Below are positions 18,698-27,061 of a stretch of DNA of 64,000 nt, piece after piece (the first letter of the stretch is position 1; each line of letters starts with the position of its first letter). Source of the stretch: Paenibacillus psychroresistens (GTDB lineage: Bacteria > Bacillota > Bacilli > Paenibacillales > NBRC-103111). Below the pieces are notes generated by a model, which was given only the letters and a program-made list of their open reading frames with translations, ran no database searches and was not told the DNA's origin. The stretch lies in assembly GCF_009728935.1 (NCBI RefSeq), contig NZ_CP034235.1:1581001-1645000 (forward strand), given 5' to 3'. A program made the translations under genes and the position numbers.

Positions 18698-20821
18698 ATG
18701 CGGGGCATAGGAGTGACCCAAAGCAGGCTAATAAAAATAATCGTTATTGCTGCGATAGTTATTGGGCTTTCATCAGCATTTGGAATTTTACTAAACAATT
18801 ATAAAATGAACAAATCACGTACGATAAACCAAGTAACGATTATTAACAAGGACATGATTACGACAGTATCCAACGGAAAGGTACAGCTTCAGTATGATCG
18901 TAAATCTGGCCTCACCACTTTGGATTGGGGACAGGACCATAAGCTATCAAACTTATACAGCTCCTATAAAGCGGGTGATAAATTAATCACCAGCTCATCC
19001 TACAGTGAGCATTTACAGGTGAATAAGATTCAAACGATACAGGATGAATTTGGCCAAGGTACCATTGTTTCTTTTGAGAATAAATCCAAAGGGAACCCAT
19101 CCATATTGCAGCACTTCACGTTCTATGATGGAAATCCAAATCTATTCATAGATGTTGTTATATTGTCTGCGACTCGTATTTCTACAGCCTATATTTCACC
19201 GTTATCTGTTGATTCAGCCGCTATATCGATGAAGTCGGGCAAAGATAACCGTGTTCTGTTAGTGCCCTTCGATAATGATTCTTGGTCCCGATTTCAAGGA
19301 GTCTCAGCAGATGGGAATGGAATGAGTTATGAAGTTACCGCAGCTTATGATAATGAGAGTAGAAACGGGTACGTAATTGGATCCCTCTCTCATGATATTT
19401 GGAAAACAGGGCTGAAGTTTAAAGGAAACTCAACAGGTATCGAGCAATTGGAAGTGTACGGTGGAGTCGCTGATGAGCATACAAGAGATACACAACCTCA
19501 TGCAAAAATCGACGGTATCAGGCTTGCATCTCCACAGATTTTTGTGGGATATTACGCGGATTGGCGAGATGGTATGGAGTCATATGGGCATGCGAATGCT
19601 GCACGTAATGGTGTTCTGAAATGGGATGGAGGTGTCCCATTCGGTTGGAACAGTTGGGGAACGATTCAGTCTAATTTGGATTACGAAACGGCCGTGTTTC
19701 ATTCTGACTATATAAAAGAGCATTTGCAGAATAATCAATTTAATAATCAGAATGAGGTCTATATCAATCTGGACTCTTACTGGGATAACTTAAGCCCACA
19801 GCAATTAGAAGAATTTGTGAAGCATGTTCATGAGAATGGCCAAAAAGCAGGTATTTATTGGGCTCCATTTGTTTACTGGGGGGATGATGTTTCGCAAATT
19901 GCGGAGGGAGGGGACTATTCTTTTCTGGATTTAATTATGAAGAAGAGTGATGGTTCATTGCTCCCCAAATTAGATGGTGCCTTCCCTTTGGACCCGACGC
20001 ATCCGGGAACACAGCTTCGAATTGATGCTTTCATCGACCGCTTCAAAAAGCTTGGCTTTGAGTATATCAAATTGGATTTTTTAACACACGCCTCTTTGGA
20101 GGGCAAGCATTACAATCCGACGATACAAACCGGCATGCAAGCTTATAATGAAGGAATGAGATATGTAACAGAACGAATTGGAAATCAGATGTTCATTAGT
20201 CAAGCCATCTCGCCGATTTTTCCAAGTCAATATGCACATGCGAGACGCATATCCTGTGATGCATTTGGAGTTATCAGCGGAGTAAAGGATTCAACGGAAT
20301 ATATGCTGAACAATCTCACCTATGGCTGGTGGCAGAATGGAACTATCTACTCTTATACGGATCCAGATCATATTAAATTAACCCAAGATCCTATGGAAGC
20401 GCAAAGTCGCGTAACTTCAGCGGTTATAGCAGGCACGGTCTATCTGGATGGAGATGATTTAAGAAATCCTGTTTCGCAGGTCATTGCGGAAGCTAATCTG
20501 ACCAATTCTGCAGTAAATGAAATTGCGCGTAAAGGAAGCGCATTTCGGCCGCTTGAAGGTAATTCTGGAATAGATTCTGGCGATACATTTACTTTGCACG
20601 ATGAAAAAAACGACTATATAGCAGTTTTTAATTTTCAAACCAGTGAAAGTAAATCGAAAACGATTTCACTTTTCCGAGCAGGGCTGAAGCCGGATATGGC
20701 ATATTCAATTGTTGATCTATGGTCAGGGCGAAAGTTTACAGCAACGAATCTATTAACACTTAATCTGGCTCCAAAGCAATCCATGTTACTCAAGCTGACA
20801 GAACTAACTCCAAATAATTAG
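18698..20821 (+). CDS. Membrane-anchored alpha-galactosidase-like enzyme
   Basis: The third paralogue, 707 residues. An N-terminal hydrophobic helix (residues about 9-31, IKIIVIAAIVIGL) with no obvious cleavage site suggests a signal anchor exposing the enzyme outside the membrane. The rest repeats the beta-sandwich plus barrel: FGWNSWGT, D460 in YIKLDFLTHA, D521 in RRISCDAFG, and LNNLTYGWWQNGTIY shared with the SLH paralogue. GAAGGAGA precedes the ATG. With its two neighbours it gives wall, membrane and cytoplasm versions of one activity in one operon. A strong terminator follows. Confidence 0.85.
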   Translation: MRGIGVTQSRLIKIIVIAAIVIGLSSAFGILLNNYKMNKSRTINQVTIINKDMITTVSNGKVQLQYDRKSGLTTLDWGQDHKLSNLYSSYKAGDKLITSSSYSEHLQVNKIQTIQDEFGQGTIVSFENKSKGNPSILQHFTFYDGNPNLFIDVVILSATRISTAYISPLSVDSAAISMKSGKDNRVLLVPFDNDSWSRFQGVSADGNGMSYEVTAAYDNESRNGYVIGSLSHDIWKTGLKFKGNSTGIEQLEVYGGVADEHTRDTQPHAKIDGIRLASPQIFVGYYADWRDGMESYGHANAARNGVLKWDGGVPFGWNSWGTIQSNLDYETAVFHSDYIKEHLQNNQFNNQNEVYINLDSYWDNLSPQQLEEFVKHVHENGQKAGIYWAPFVYWGDDVSQIAEGGDYSFLDLIMKKSDGSLLPKLDGAFPLDPTHPGTQLRIDAFIDRFKKLGFEYIKLDFLTHASLEGKHYNPTIQTGMQAYNEGMRYVTERIGNQMFISQAISPIFPSQYAHARRISCDAFGVISGVKDSTEYMLNNLTYGWWQNGTIYSYTDPDHIKLTQDPMEAQSRVTSAVIAGTVYLDGDDLRNPVSQVIAEANLTNSAVNEIARKGSAFRPLEGNSGIDSGDTFTLHDEKNDYIAVFNFQTSESKSKTISLFRAGLKPDMAYSIVDLWSGRKFTATNLLTLNLAPKQSMLLKLTELTPNN

Positions 20822-20882
20822 TTAAGAAGTAAATGAAATGTATACAAGGGAGCTGTTACAGCTTTTACTTGGAGCAATGAGA

Positions 20883-20920
20883 AAGAACAAGCCAACAAGA
20901 TTCGGCTTGTTCTTTTTTTC
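20883..20920 (+). terminator. Rho-independent terminator
   Basis: A perfect 11-bp stem AAGAACAAGCC / GGCTTGTTCTT with a 10-nt loop, followed by seven T. It ends the transporter/galactosidase operon. Confidence 0.9.
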
Positions 20921-21041
20921 TATTAAATGGTACATTAATTGTAAGGGAACTAGGTAGCTATTTTTTTGGTTTATGGGTAAAATACCCAAAAATGCAACCT
21001 TGGCAGAAATATAGCGTCTAAGCTGTTAAGGGAGTTGATTT

Positions 21042-21461
21042 ATGTTGAAACGAATGAGCTTAATTTTTATTTGTAGTCTTATATTGTTAGCCTCTTGTGA
21101 TACTTTCAGCTCTAACCCAAATAATCAGATAAATGAAATGAGCAATCAGCAATTAGTAGGCTTAAAGCCTGTTGTAAAAAAACTTTTTATGGAACACCTT
21201 AAAAATGAAGAGAAACAAACTGTACCCATAGATAGTAGGATAATTAACTTTATTGTGCATGACGATATAAAGATATTTAAAAACGACGAAAATACTTTTT
21301 TTATAGTTGACTACGATACATTGCCTGCATCAAAGGATTTTGTAGTTGCAGGAGGTGGCGAATTGAATGAGGACGGCTGGGTAAAAAATCGTGAACTTTA
21401 TGTTGATGTTCAAAAGAGTGATGGAGAATATCAAATAAAGTCATTAAGTTCTGGACCATGA
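21042..21461 (+). CDS. Putative lipoprotein of unknown function
   Basis: A 139-residue protein with a lipoprotein signal (FICSLILLASC, lipidated Cys 19) followed by an Asn-rich tether and a small folded domain ending in LYVDVQKSDGEYQIKSLS, which looks like a beta-strand repeat. I do not recognise a family. AAGGGAG precedes ATG 21042. It stands alone between a terminator and the APH-like gene. Confidence 0.65.
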   Translation: MLKRMSLIFICSLILLASCDTFSSNPNNQINEMSNQQLVGLKPVVKKLFMEHLKNEEKQTVPIDSRIINFIVHDDIKIFKNDENTFFIVDYDTLPASKDFVVAGGGELNEDGWVKNRELYVDVQKSDGEYQIKSLSSGP

Positions 21462-21588
21462 TTCCCTATTCCCTTACATGCAGAATAGTTGGTTAAAACG
21501 AAACTTTATCTTGAACACTCTCCAGAACAACCCTATTCTCTAATAGAATGAAGATTCATTTAATCGTTGGATAAAGGGCGGATTCAGA

Positions 21589-22449
21589 ATGTTAGAAAAA
21601 GTAGATATTAACAGTATTATTGAAAATCTCTATGAGAAAGGCTTAATCGATAACACTGTTGTTGCAACTAATAATAAGACAGGATCTACAGATGGGCTTG
21701 TTTATATTCTTTCAGAGCACAACGAAGAGAAGTACGTTTTGAAAATAGATCGTCCGCTACAAATTAGCATGGTTGAACAATTTCTTCATACTTATCAGCA
21801 CATTAAACTATTACCTGAAATTTTCTATACAGATCCTGCAAAAGCGTTTATCGTCTGTTCATATATTTCGGGTACAACTCATTATAATCGTGGTTTAAAA
21901 ATAAATTGGATGACCATTTTGGTGCTAGAGCTCTTCAATCATTATGAACAATATCTACAAACGGACAAGTGGGGAAGGCTGGAATCACCAATTCAGTCTT
22001 GGAGTGAGTGGAACAATCGGAGTTTGGAGGGTACCAGAAATGATTGGGGAAGCCTTTTACCCATTGAGGATTATTATAGAATGAAATCAATTGTTGAAAA
22101 CATATCGAAAAGCGAAGAGTATGGAGCTAGATATTTATTGCATGGGGATACGGGTGTGCATAATTTTGTATTTCATCAACTCTCATTAGCTGGTGTTATT
22201 GATCCTTCTCCGATGATCGGTCCTTTGCTATATGATTTTACTTACGCTTTTTGCTCCTCTCCAGATGATTTAAACCTAGAAACTTTAATGGCAACTTTCA
22301 CTTTGCTCAATCATGAACCAATCGAGAGATCAAGGCTAATTGAAGCCGTAATCTTTCAACTTTATTGTCGCATTGGGATCTGTATACAACACCATCCACA
22401 TGATCTAGAAGGTTACTTAAAGGCGTGGGAATACTGGAAATCCTATTAG
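21589..22449 (+). CDS. Aminoglycoside-phosphotransferase-like kinase
   Basis: A 286-residue cytosolic protein of the APH/choline-kinase fold. It has an N-lobe lysine (YVLKIDRP), a Brenner-type catalytic loop YLLHGDTGVHNF (HGD...N at about residue 185) and a GVIDPSPMIGPLLYDF segment equivalent to the IDxxxxxxGxxxxD metal-binding motif. Substrate is unknown. Most such chromosomal proteins do not confer drug resistance, and nothing here points to a specific antibiotic. Confidence 0.75.
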   Translation: MLEKVDINSIIENLYEKGLIDNTVVATNNKTGSTDGLVYILSEHNEEKYVLKIDRPLQISMVEQFLHTYQHIKLLPEIFYTDPAKAFIVCSYISGTTHYNRGLKINWMTILVLELFNHYEQYLQTDKWGRLESPIQSWSEWNNRSLEGTRNDWGSLLPIEDYYRMKSIVENISKSEEYGARYLLHGDTGVHNFVFHQLSLAGVIDPSPMIGPLLYDFTYAFCSSPDDLNLETLMATFTLLNHEPIERSRLIEAVIFQLYCRIGICIQHHPHDLEGYLKAWEYWKSY

Positions 22450-22469
22450 TCTGAGGGGAGTGAGAGATT

Positions 22470-22583
22470 ATGAAAGCATTCATCATCCTAATTCTCACGG
22501 TAATATTAATGTCAGGTTGTGGGGATAAGAAACAAGAAGAACCGCATCTAAAAAGTCATCTTACGCTTTTGCATTTATTTTGA
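22470..22583 (+). CDS. Very small lipoprotein, possibly truncated
   Basis: A 37-residue ORF: MKAFIILILTVILMSGC is a good lipoprotein signal (Cys 17) followed by only 20 residues. GAGGGGAG stands upstream. Either a genuine small lipoprotein or the 5' stub of a lost gene. Function is unknown. Confidence 0.45.
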   Translation: MKAFIILILTVILMSGCGDKKQEEPHLKSHLTLLHLF

Positions 22584-22617
22584 GAACGGATGCTTAACAA
22601 AAAATGGGGGGATTTCA

Positions 22618-22926
22618 ATGAGTCAACGCTATCGAATTACAAGAACGTTACAGGAAAATGACAATTTGGCGAAAACAATACCTATTGAAGAGTGCAAACA
22701 GTATTTTGCTTCAAAACCTGATTTTTCCTATACATCCGTGTTTACGGTGGCAGGCTCTACCAGCATGTCCATTGAGGGAGATTTTTTCATGTGGAGCTGC
22801 GGTGATATTAAGATCCCATTTCGGCATTATCAGGGAGATATTTACGTTTCCGGCACCAACGAGGCCGTAATCCCGAAGATGATTGAGGTTGCGGGCGAAT
22901 TGGGCGCGGATGTAGTGGAAGGGTAA
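22618..22926 (+). CDS. Conserved-looking small protein of unknown function
   Basis: A 102-residue soluble protein, start ATG 22618 with GGGGG upstream. It has mixed alpha/beta composition, a central SIEGDFFMWSCGDIKIPF segment and a C-terminal VIPKMIEVAGELGADVVEG helix-strand. I do not recognise a family. It sits between two small lipoprotein genes and may belong to the same unit. Confidence 0.55.
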   Translation: MSQRYRITRTLQENDNLAKTIPIEECKQYFASKPDFSYTSVFTVAGSTSMSIEGDFFMWSCGDIKIPFRHYQGDIYVSGTNEAVIPKMIEVAGELGADVVEG

Positions 22927-22961
22927 TATTTTATAACAAACAAGATAAAGGAGGAGGGAAA

Positions 22962-23122
22962 TTGAAGAAAATAAATTTGTCGATCTTATCTCTTTGATTC
23001 TGCTGGTAATTAGTGCGTGCTCCGATAGAGGTGGCGACAATAACAAGAACGAACAGGAAGCTGGCGGTAATCCTAATACTCGAGATGAGTTCAAGAAAAA
23101 AGTCAAAAATTTAATTGGTTAG
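22962..23122 (+). pseudogene. Small lipoprotein gene with a one-base frameshift
   Basis: A TTG start preceded by AAGGAGGAGGG reads MKKINLSILSL and then hits TGA at 22995. The other frame continues ILLVISACSDRGGD and runs to TAG at 23120-23122, giving a lipobox ISAC and a Lys/Glu-rich tail. One missing T in the short T tract at 22993-22995 would restore a lipoprotein of about 53 residues. This could be a real mutation or a base-call error. Confidence 0.6.
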
Positions 23123-23140
23123 TTTGTAGGTTAAACGAAA

Positions 23141-23179
23141 AATGGTAGCGCAGGGGTTTATTCCTGTACTACCATTTTA
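23141..23179. terminator. Terminator between convergent small genes
   Basis: The stem AATGGTAGCGCAGG / CCTGTACTACCATT has two non-Watson-Crick positions. It is followed by TTTT on the plus strand, and the minus-strand flank is also T-rich (complement of AAACGAAA). Confidence 0.7.
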
Positions 23180-23208
23180 CTATGACCTATAGATTCAACG
23201 TTTAAAGG

Positions 23209-23382
23209 TTATTCCAAGATTTCATCTAATTCTTCCGAATCATTGTTTATAGCTGCTGATATAATTTCTTGATCTACATTATTCTCTCCTTGTAATTCCA
23301 CAGCGGCTTCCGATTGGTTTTTAAGCTGTTTCTCAATTTGTCCGATACCGTGAGCTTCTTGATGCTGTCTGCTTGTAGTCAT
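23209..23382 (-). CDS. Small acidic protein, 57 residues
   Basis: A short ORF on the minus strand with a near-perfect GGAGGTGA eight bases before its ATG. The product is hydrophilic, rich in Glu, Gln and Asn (MTTSRQHQEAHGIG, IEKQLKNQSEAAVEL, ending NDSEELDEILE), without signal or membrane segment. It has the general look of small sporulation or stress proteins of Bacillota, but no family is recognised. Confidence 0.6.
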   Translation of the reverse strand: MTTSRQHQEAHGIGQIEKQLKNQSEAAVELQGENNVDQEIISAAINNDSEELDEILE

Positions 23383-23569
23383 AGGTTCACCTCCACGTTT
23401 AAGTTTTTATTATGTTAGAAAATGACCTAAATTATTCTAAAAGGTTGATTGCTATCGATAACAGTTAAGTAATGTAAAATACCAAGTTGGTATCACCGTA
23501 TTAAAGGAAGTAAAGGATTTCTAGCGAATACATTAATTACCTTGAAAAATAAGAAAATGGAGGTTTAAT

Positions 23570-24349
23570 ATGAACTTCAAATATCTAAATGAAATCTTTC
23601 TTCCCGTAACTAATCCCAAGGAATCCAGCCTGTGGTATAAAGATAAATTTGGGATGAATATATCCATGGACGATCAGACTACTCAGCCAAATGAAATAAG
23701 ACTATCATTCGAGAAAACAAGTTTCATTCTCATTAAGAGTTCACACTTAAATAGTTACACACATATCCCGTTTAACTTCCATACGAATGCAGTTCGAGAG
23801 CTTCATGCTTCTTTGAAGAATGTGGGGGTTGTTATGACTGAATTGACTAATGATGATAACATGTTATGCTGTGATTTTTATGATCCGGATGGAAATCGAA
23901 TTGGACTCTGTGAGGAGCAGAATGAGAGCTCAAACCAAATTATTGAAGTGGGTGGAGTATTTCTGACTGTAAGAAATCTAGCTGAATCAATTGAGTGGTA
24001 TAAACAAAATCTCGGCTTTCACTTCCATTTTTTTAGCGCAACTGGAGGTGCTGGTTATATTGGTGCAACTCCTGAATATGTAGCTGATTTAACAATTAAT
24101 TATGCTGGAGTTGACCATAATTCGTTTGAATCAGCATGGAGTCGCATGGCATTAGTAGAAACCCCATCATTTAATCCACTTAGGCACATCCCTTATAATA
24201 TTCTCTCTTCCAATGCTATGGAGGATTATGATATTTTGCAGAAAAAGAATGTTAAATTATCGAAATATTATGAGGAAGGAAACAAAGTTCGGTTCACATT
24301 TGAGGATTTGGACGGTAATTCTATTGGCATCTTCGGTACATCATTTTGA
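23570..24349 (+). CDS. Two-domain VOC protein
   Basis: 259 residues holding two glyoxalase-fold halves: residues 1-118 end in CDFYDPDGNRIGLCEE, and residues 125-259 begin VGGVFLTVRNLAESIEWYKQNLGF and end FTFEDLDGNSIGIFG. Tandem halves like these can form one metal site intramolecularly. Substrate is unknown. ATG 23570 has GGAGG upstream. It is followed after 15 bp by the racemase-like gene, probably the same operon. Confidence 0.8.
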   Translation: MNFKYLNEIFLPVTNPKESSLWYKDKFGMNISMDDQTTQPNEIRLSFEKTSFILIKSSHLNSYTHIPFNFHTNAVRELHASLKNVGVVMTELTNDDNMLCCDFYDPDGNRIGLCEEQNESSNQIIEVGGVFLTVRNLAESIEWYKQNLGFHFHFFSATGGAGYIGATPEYVADLTINYAGVDHNSFESAWSRMALVETPSFNPLRHIPYNILSSNAMEDYDILQKKNVKLSKYYEEGNKVRFTFEDLDGNSIGIFGTSF

Positions 24350-24364
24350 AAGGAATCACTAACT

Positions 24365-25030
24365 GTGAAAACAAAAATTGGTTGCTTACACGCCCACTAC
24401 TCTAATATTGCCTATATTCAAAATGCTTTTTCCGCTAACGATGTGGAGTTGGTTCACTTTGTGGACCCGGGGTTGATGATTAGAATTGCAGCAGATAAGA
24501 ATTTTGATTTAGTTCAAGCACAGGACAGAGTTATTGAACAGATCGAATGGATCGCAAAAACAAATGTAGATGCAATTCTGATTACTTGCACTAATTATAT
24601 TGCACTTCTAGACGAAGACCGGCTTAAATCTCCAATCCCAATTATTAAATTAGATGAACCTTTCTTCGAGCAGGTATGTAAGACAACGGAGCCCCAAGTC
24701 CTTCTTTTTACTAATCCAGCAACAGTTGAAGGTACGATAAAGAGGCTCCATGAATATGCGAGTGCACATCAAAAACCAATTGATAATATTGAGGTGCAAG
24801 TGATTGAACATACGTTTGAGATGATTATGCTAGGCGAAAAAGCACGATATGAGAATGAAATTTCAAGCTATATTAGAAAATTACTAGCAGCTGACGAGAG
24901 CAAGGTGATCTCAGTCGTTCAGTTATCTATGGTTGATGCAGCAGAAGTTATTGAGCGTGAAATGAATGTGCATATAGGCAATCCTCTAAAAACTTTGGTA
25001 ACCCACTTGGGACCGATAACTAAGGGATAA
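24365..25030 (+). CDS. Asp/Glu-racemase-superfamily protein
   Basis: 221 residues, GTG start with AAAGGA upstream. The alternating alpha/beta pattern and the ILITCTNYIALLD segment (cysteine in the position of the first racemase cysteine), then FTNPATVEGT, resemble the aspartate/glutamate racemase/hydantoin racemase superfamily. The second catalytic cysteine, usually near residue 185-195 in a TC or GC motif, is not evident; the corresponding region reads VVQLSMVDAAE. A racemase reaction is therefore doubtful. Function is unknown. Confidence 0.6.
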   Translation: MKTKIGCLHAHYSNIAYIQNAFSANDVELVHFVDPGLMIRIAADKNFDLVQAQDRVIEQIEWIAKTNVDAILITCTNYIALLDEDRLKSPIPIIKLDEPFFEQVCKTTEPQVLLFTNPATVEGTIKRLHEYASAHQKPIDNIEVQVIEHTFEMIMLGEKARYENEISSYIRKLLAADESKVISVVQLSMVDAAEVIEREMNVHIGNPLKTLVTHLGPITKG

Positions 25031-25034
25031 CAAT

Positions 25035-25595
25035 TTACTTATTTTCGGCTAAAACTTTTATTTTCTGACTGAACCTAAAATACCCATATATCAGAAATAA
25101 GAATAAGAGCATTTGAATAGAAACGACAGGTATAGTGATACTCCACAAATTTGCTGTGAAATATTTAGGGAAAACTAAGCTTATATTGAGAGCTATACTT
25201 AATAGATTAATTAAGGCGACAAGTACTAAAACTTTACTTATTCTCTTGTAATAATCTGCTAGTGAGGAGCGGTCTGTGTAAAGCTCAAAAGGTTCTTCGG
25301 AAAAAGCATTTTTGCGAAAATAATGCCATAAAGGTCCAACTGAACCCACGTACTCCCAACCGCTGTCTGCATAAAGACTCGTGTATTCATTTAATTTGTC
25401 CTTATCGAGTAAATCTTGTTGGAAATCTATACGGTAAATATACTGAATGGAAGGATCAGTAGTGTACCTATTCCACAAATTCCCTGGTTTATCAATATGC
25501 ATTCCTTTAGCTGATAAATCGCTCATCCACTTTTCTAATTTTTCAAGCTCCCAAGTAAAGCCCCATTTAAACTTACGTGTAGTTTCCTTCTCCAT
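25035..25595 (-). CDS. DUF2812-type membrane protein
   Basis: 186 residues. The N-terminal domain FKWGFTWELEKLEKWMSDLSAKGMH is typical of DUF2812. Two TM helices follow (VLVLVALINLLSIALNISLVF, then IPVVSIQMLLFLFLIYGYF). A GTG at 25610 could extend the frame, but GAGGAG lies just before the ATG at 25595, which I use. It is immediately downstream of a PadR-type repressor gene, a common pairing in Bacillota. The role is unknown, perhaps envelope stress. Confidence 0.8.
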   Translation of the reverse strand: MEKETTRKFKWGFTWELEKLEKWMSDLSAKGMHIDKPGNLWNRYTTDPSIQYIYRIDFQQDLLDKDKLNEYTSLYADSGWEYVGSVGPLWHYFRKNAFSEEPFELYTDRSSLADYYKRISKVLVLVALINLLSIALNISLVFPKYFTANLWSITIPVVSIQMLLFLFLIYGYFRFSQKIKVLAENK

Positions 25596-25599
25596 ATAA

Positions 25600-25938
25600 T
25601 TACTCCTCACCAGTATTCATTGATTTTCGACCATTATCCAAAAGCTCCTGCAGCCTTTGTATTTCTCCAGCTACCGTTTTTTTTCCGTTTTCGGTTATGG
25701 CATACATTTTCCGACGAGAGTCTGCGCTGTCGGTCGTAGGAAGATCAATAATTAACTCTTTTTTGAGCAGTGTGTTTAAAGCTGTATAAAGAGTACCAGG
25801 GCCAATTCGCACTCTGCCAAGAGTCATTTTCTCCACGTCTTGCATAATTCCATATCCATGAGCCGGTGCTTGGATAAGACAAATGAGAATGTAGTAAAAG
25901 CCTTCCGTTAATGGCAGCATTTCTTTTGTTGAATCCAA
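25600..25938 (-). CDS. PadR-family transcriptional regulator
   Basis: 112 residues with the PadR winged helix (LTEGFYYILICLIQAPAHGYGIMQDVEKM, then RIGPGTLYTALNTLLKKELI) and a C-terminal dimerisation helix. The start is TTG 25938 with GAGGTG upstream. It overlaps or abuts the DUF2812 gene and so is probably cotranscribed with it. A palindrome in its promoter suggests autoregulation. Confidence 0.9.
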   Translation of the reverse strand: MDSTKEMLPLTEGFYYILICLIQAPAHGYGIMQDVEKMTLGRVRIGPGTLYTALNTLLKKELIIDLPTTDSADSRRKMYAITENGKKTVAGEIQRLQELLDNGRKSMNTGEE

Positions 25939-25951
25939 ATTCTCACCTCTT

Positions 25952-25988
25952 TATATCGTATGTCGCTATATTACCATGCGATATATCG
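25952..25988. promoter_or_regulatory. Candidate PadR operator
   Basis: TATATCG and CGATATA form an inverted repeat 27 bp apart (start to start). The right arm lies inside the perfect palindrome CGATATATCG at 25979-25988. It is placed 14-50 bp upstream of the padR-like start. PadR proteins usually bind dyads overlapping their own promoter. Assignment by position and symmetry only. Confidence 0.45.
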
Positions 25989-26042
25989 ACTGTCAATACA
26001 TTGAAACTTTTATTGGAATTAATTAAATATTTCCATTTACAG

Positions 26043-26073
26043 GGTGCTGACTAAACTAGTCGGCATCTTTTTT
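26043..26073 (+). terminator. Terminator-type hairpin upstream of the permease operon
   Basis: The stem GGTGCTGACTA / TAGTCGGCATC (11 bp, two G-U pairs, 3-nt loop) is followed by TTTTTT. No plus-strand gene lies between the PadR promoter and this hairpin. It therefore either ends an unannotated RNA or is a leftover of a lost gene. Its T run abuts the first PhoP half-site. Confidence 0.65.
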
Positions 26074-26124
26074 ACATTTTGTTTACAAGTCGGAGAAGTT
26101 TTATTAACATCCTTGCTTTATAAA
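26071..26124 (+). promoter_or_regulatory. Candidate PhoP-box promoter of the permease/TCS operon
   Basis: Half-sites TTTACA (26071), TTTACA (26082) and TTAACA (26104) fall on an 11-bp grid; the grid position at 26093 is degenerate (GAGAAG). A -10-like TATAAA starts at 26119, 15 bp after the start of the last half-site. The known Bacillus PhoP box is TT(A/C/T)A(C/T)A repeated every 11 bp. The same layout recurs at 32881 and 63057. Confidence 0.65.
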
Positions 26125-26166
26125 TAGGATAGGCAGAAAATCGCTTAGCCATTTTGAGGTGAGTAA

Positions 26167-27039
26167 ATGAAGATTCCTAGATTGTTTAAAGGAGAGACGG
26201 CGATAGCTTTGCTGTTTCTTGCCCCGAGTGTAGGCGGGTTCTCGCTTTTCTATGCAATTCCATTTGTAATGGGATTTTTCTATTCTTTTATGGATAGTAC
26301 CATTGATGGGAGCTTTGTAGGCTTGGACAATTATCAGGTGCTTCTTGCAAGCTCTTCATTTCGTAAAGCAGCCTCGAATACAGCACTATTCACAGTCGTA
26401 AGTGTGCCGTTAATGCTTGGACTTTCTTTGATGCTTGCGCTGCTGCTGAATCAGAGTGTTTATATGCGCAAATGGTTGAGGACGGCTTATATTTTACCGC
26501 TTGTAGTGCCGGTTGCTTCAGTTGTTTTTATCTGGCAGGCTGTATTCGATTGGAACGGAACGATCAACTCATGGATGCATGGTTTAGGGATGAATCGTGT
26601 GGATTGGATGAAATCGAATTGGTCGATTGTTGTTGTGGCCGTCATTTATATATGGAAGAACATCGGATACAGCATGATTTTGTTCTTAGCGGGCATCCAG
26701 AGCATCCCGGAAAGCTATTACGAAATTGCCAATCTCGAAGGAGCTGGACCGTTCACTAAATTGCGGCGGATTACGCTTGTTTATTTAATGCCCACGATGT
26801 TTTTTGTTATTCTGATGTCGATCATCAACTCGTTTAAAGTGTTCCGTGAAACGTACCTCATTGCAGGCGATTATCCCTACGACAGCATTTATATGCTCCA
26901 GCATTATATGAATAATATGTTTCTTTCGCTGGATATCCAGAAGCTGACTGCGGCTGCAAGTTTAATGGTCGCAAGCATTATATTCATCGTAATGGCTCTT
27001 TACGGGATGGAACGACGCTTCCGCAATTTTATGGAATAA
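26167..27039 (+). CDS. ABC transporter permease, UgpA/MalF type
   Basis: 290 residues with six TM segments and an EAA-like loop (YEIANLEGAGPFTKLRRITLVYLMP). It belongs to the carbohydrate-uptake-1 permease group, which includes glycerol-3-phosphate permease UgpA. It is first in an operon that continues with a second permease, an adaptor-like protein and a two-component system. The candidate PhoP promoter at 26071 favours a phosphorylated substrate, but this is inference. No ATPase gene is near. Confidence 0.88.
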   Translation: MKIPRLFKGETAIALLFLAPSVGGFSLFYAIPFVMGFFYSFMDSTIDGSFVGLDNYQVLLASSSFRKAASNTALFTVVSVPLMLGLSLMLALLLNQSVYMRKWLRTAYILPLVVPVASVVFIWQAVFDWNGTINSWMHGLGMNRVDWMKSNWSIVVVAVIYIWKNIGYSMILFLAGIQSIPESYYEIANLEGAGPFTKLRRITLVYLMPTMFFVILMSIINSFKVFRETYLIAGDYPYDSIYMLQHYMNNMFLSLDIQKLTAAASLMVASIIFIVMALYGMERRFRNFME

Positions 27040-27061
27040 ACGATCATGGAGGTAGCTATAC

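Noticed and set aside
21589..22449. Antibiotic-resistance aminoglycoside phosphotransferase
   Set aside because: Only the general kinase fold motifs are visible; nothing ties it to a known resistance subfamily.
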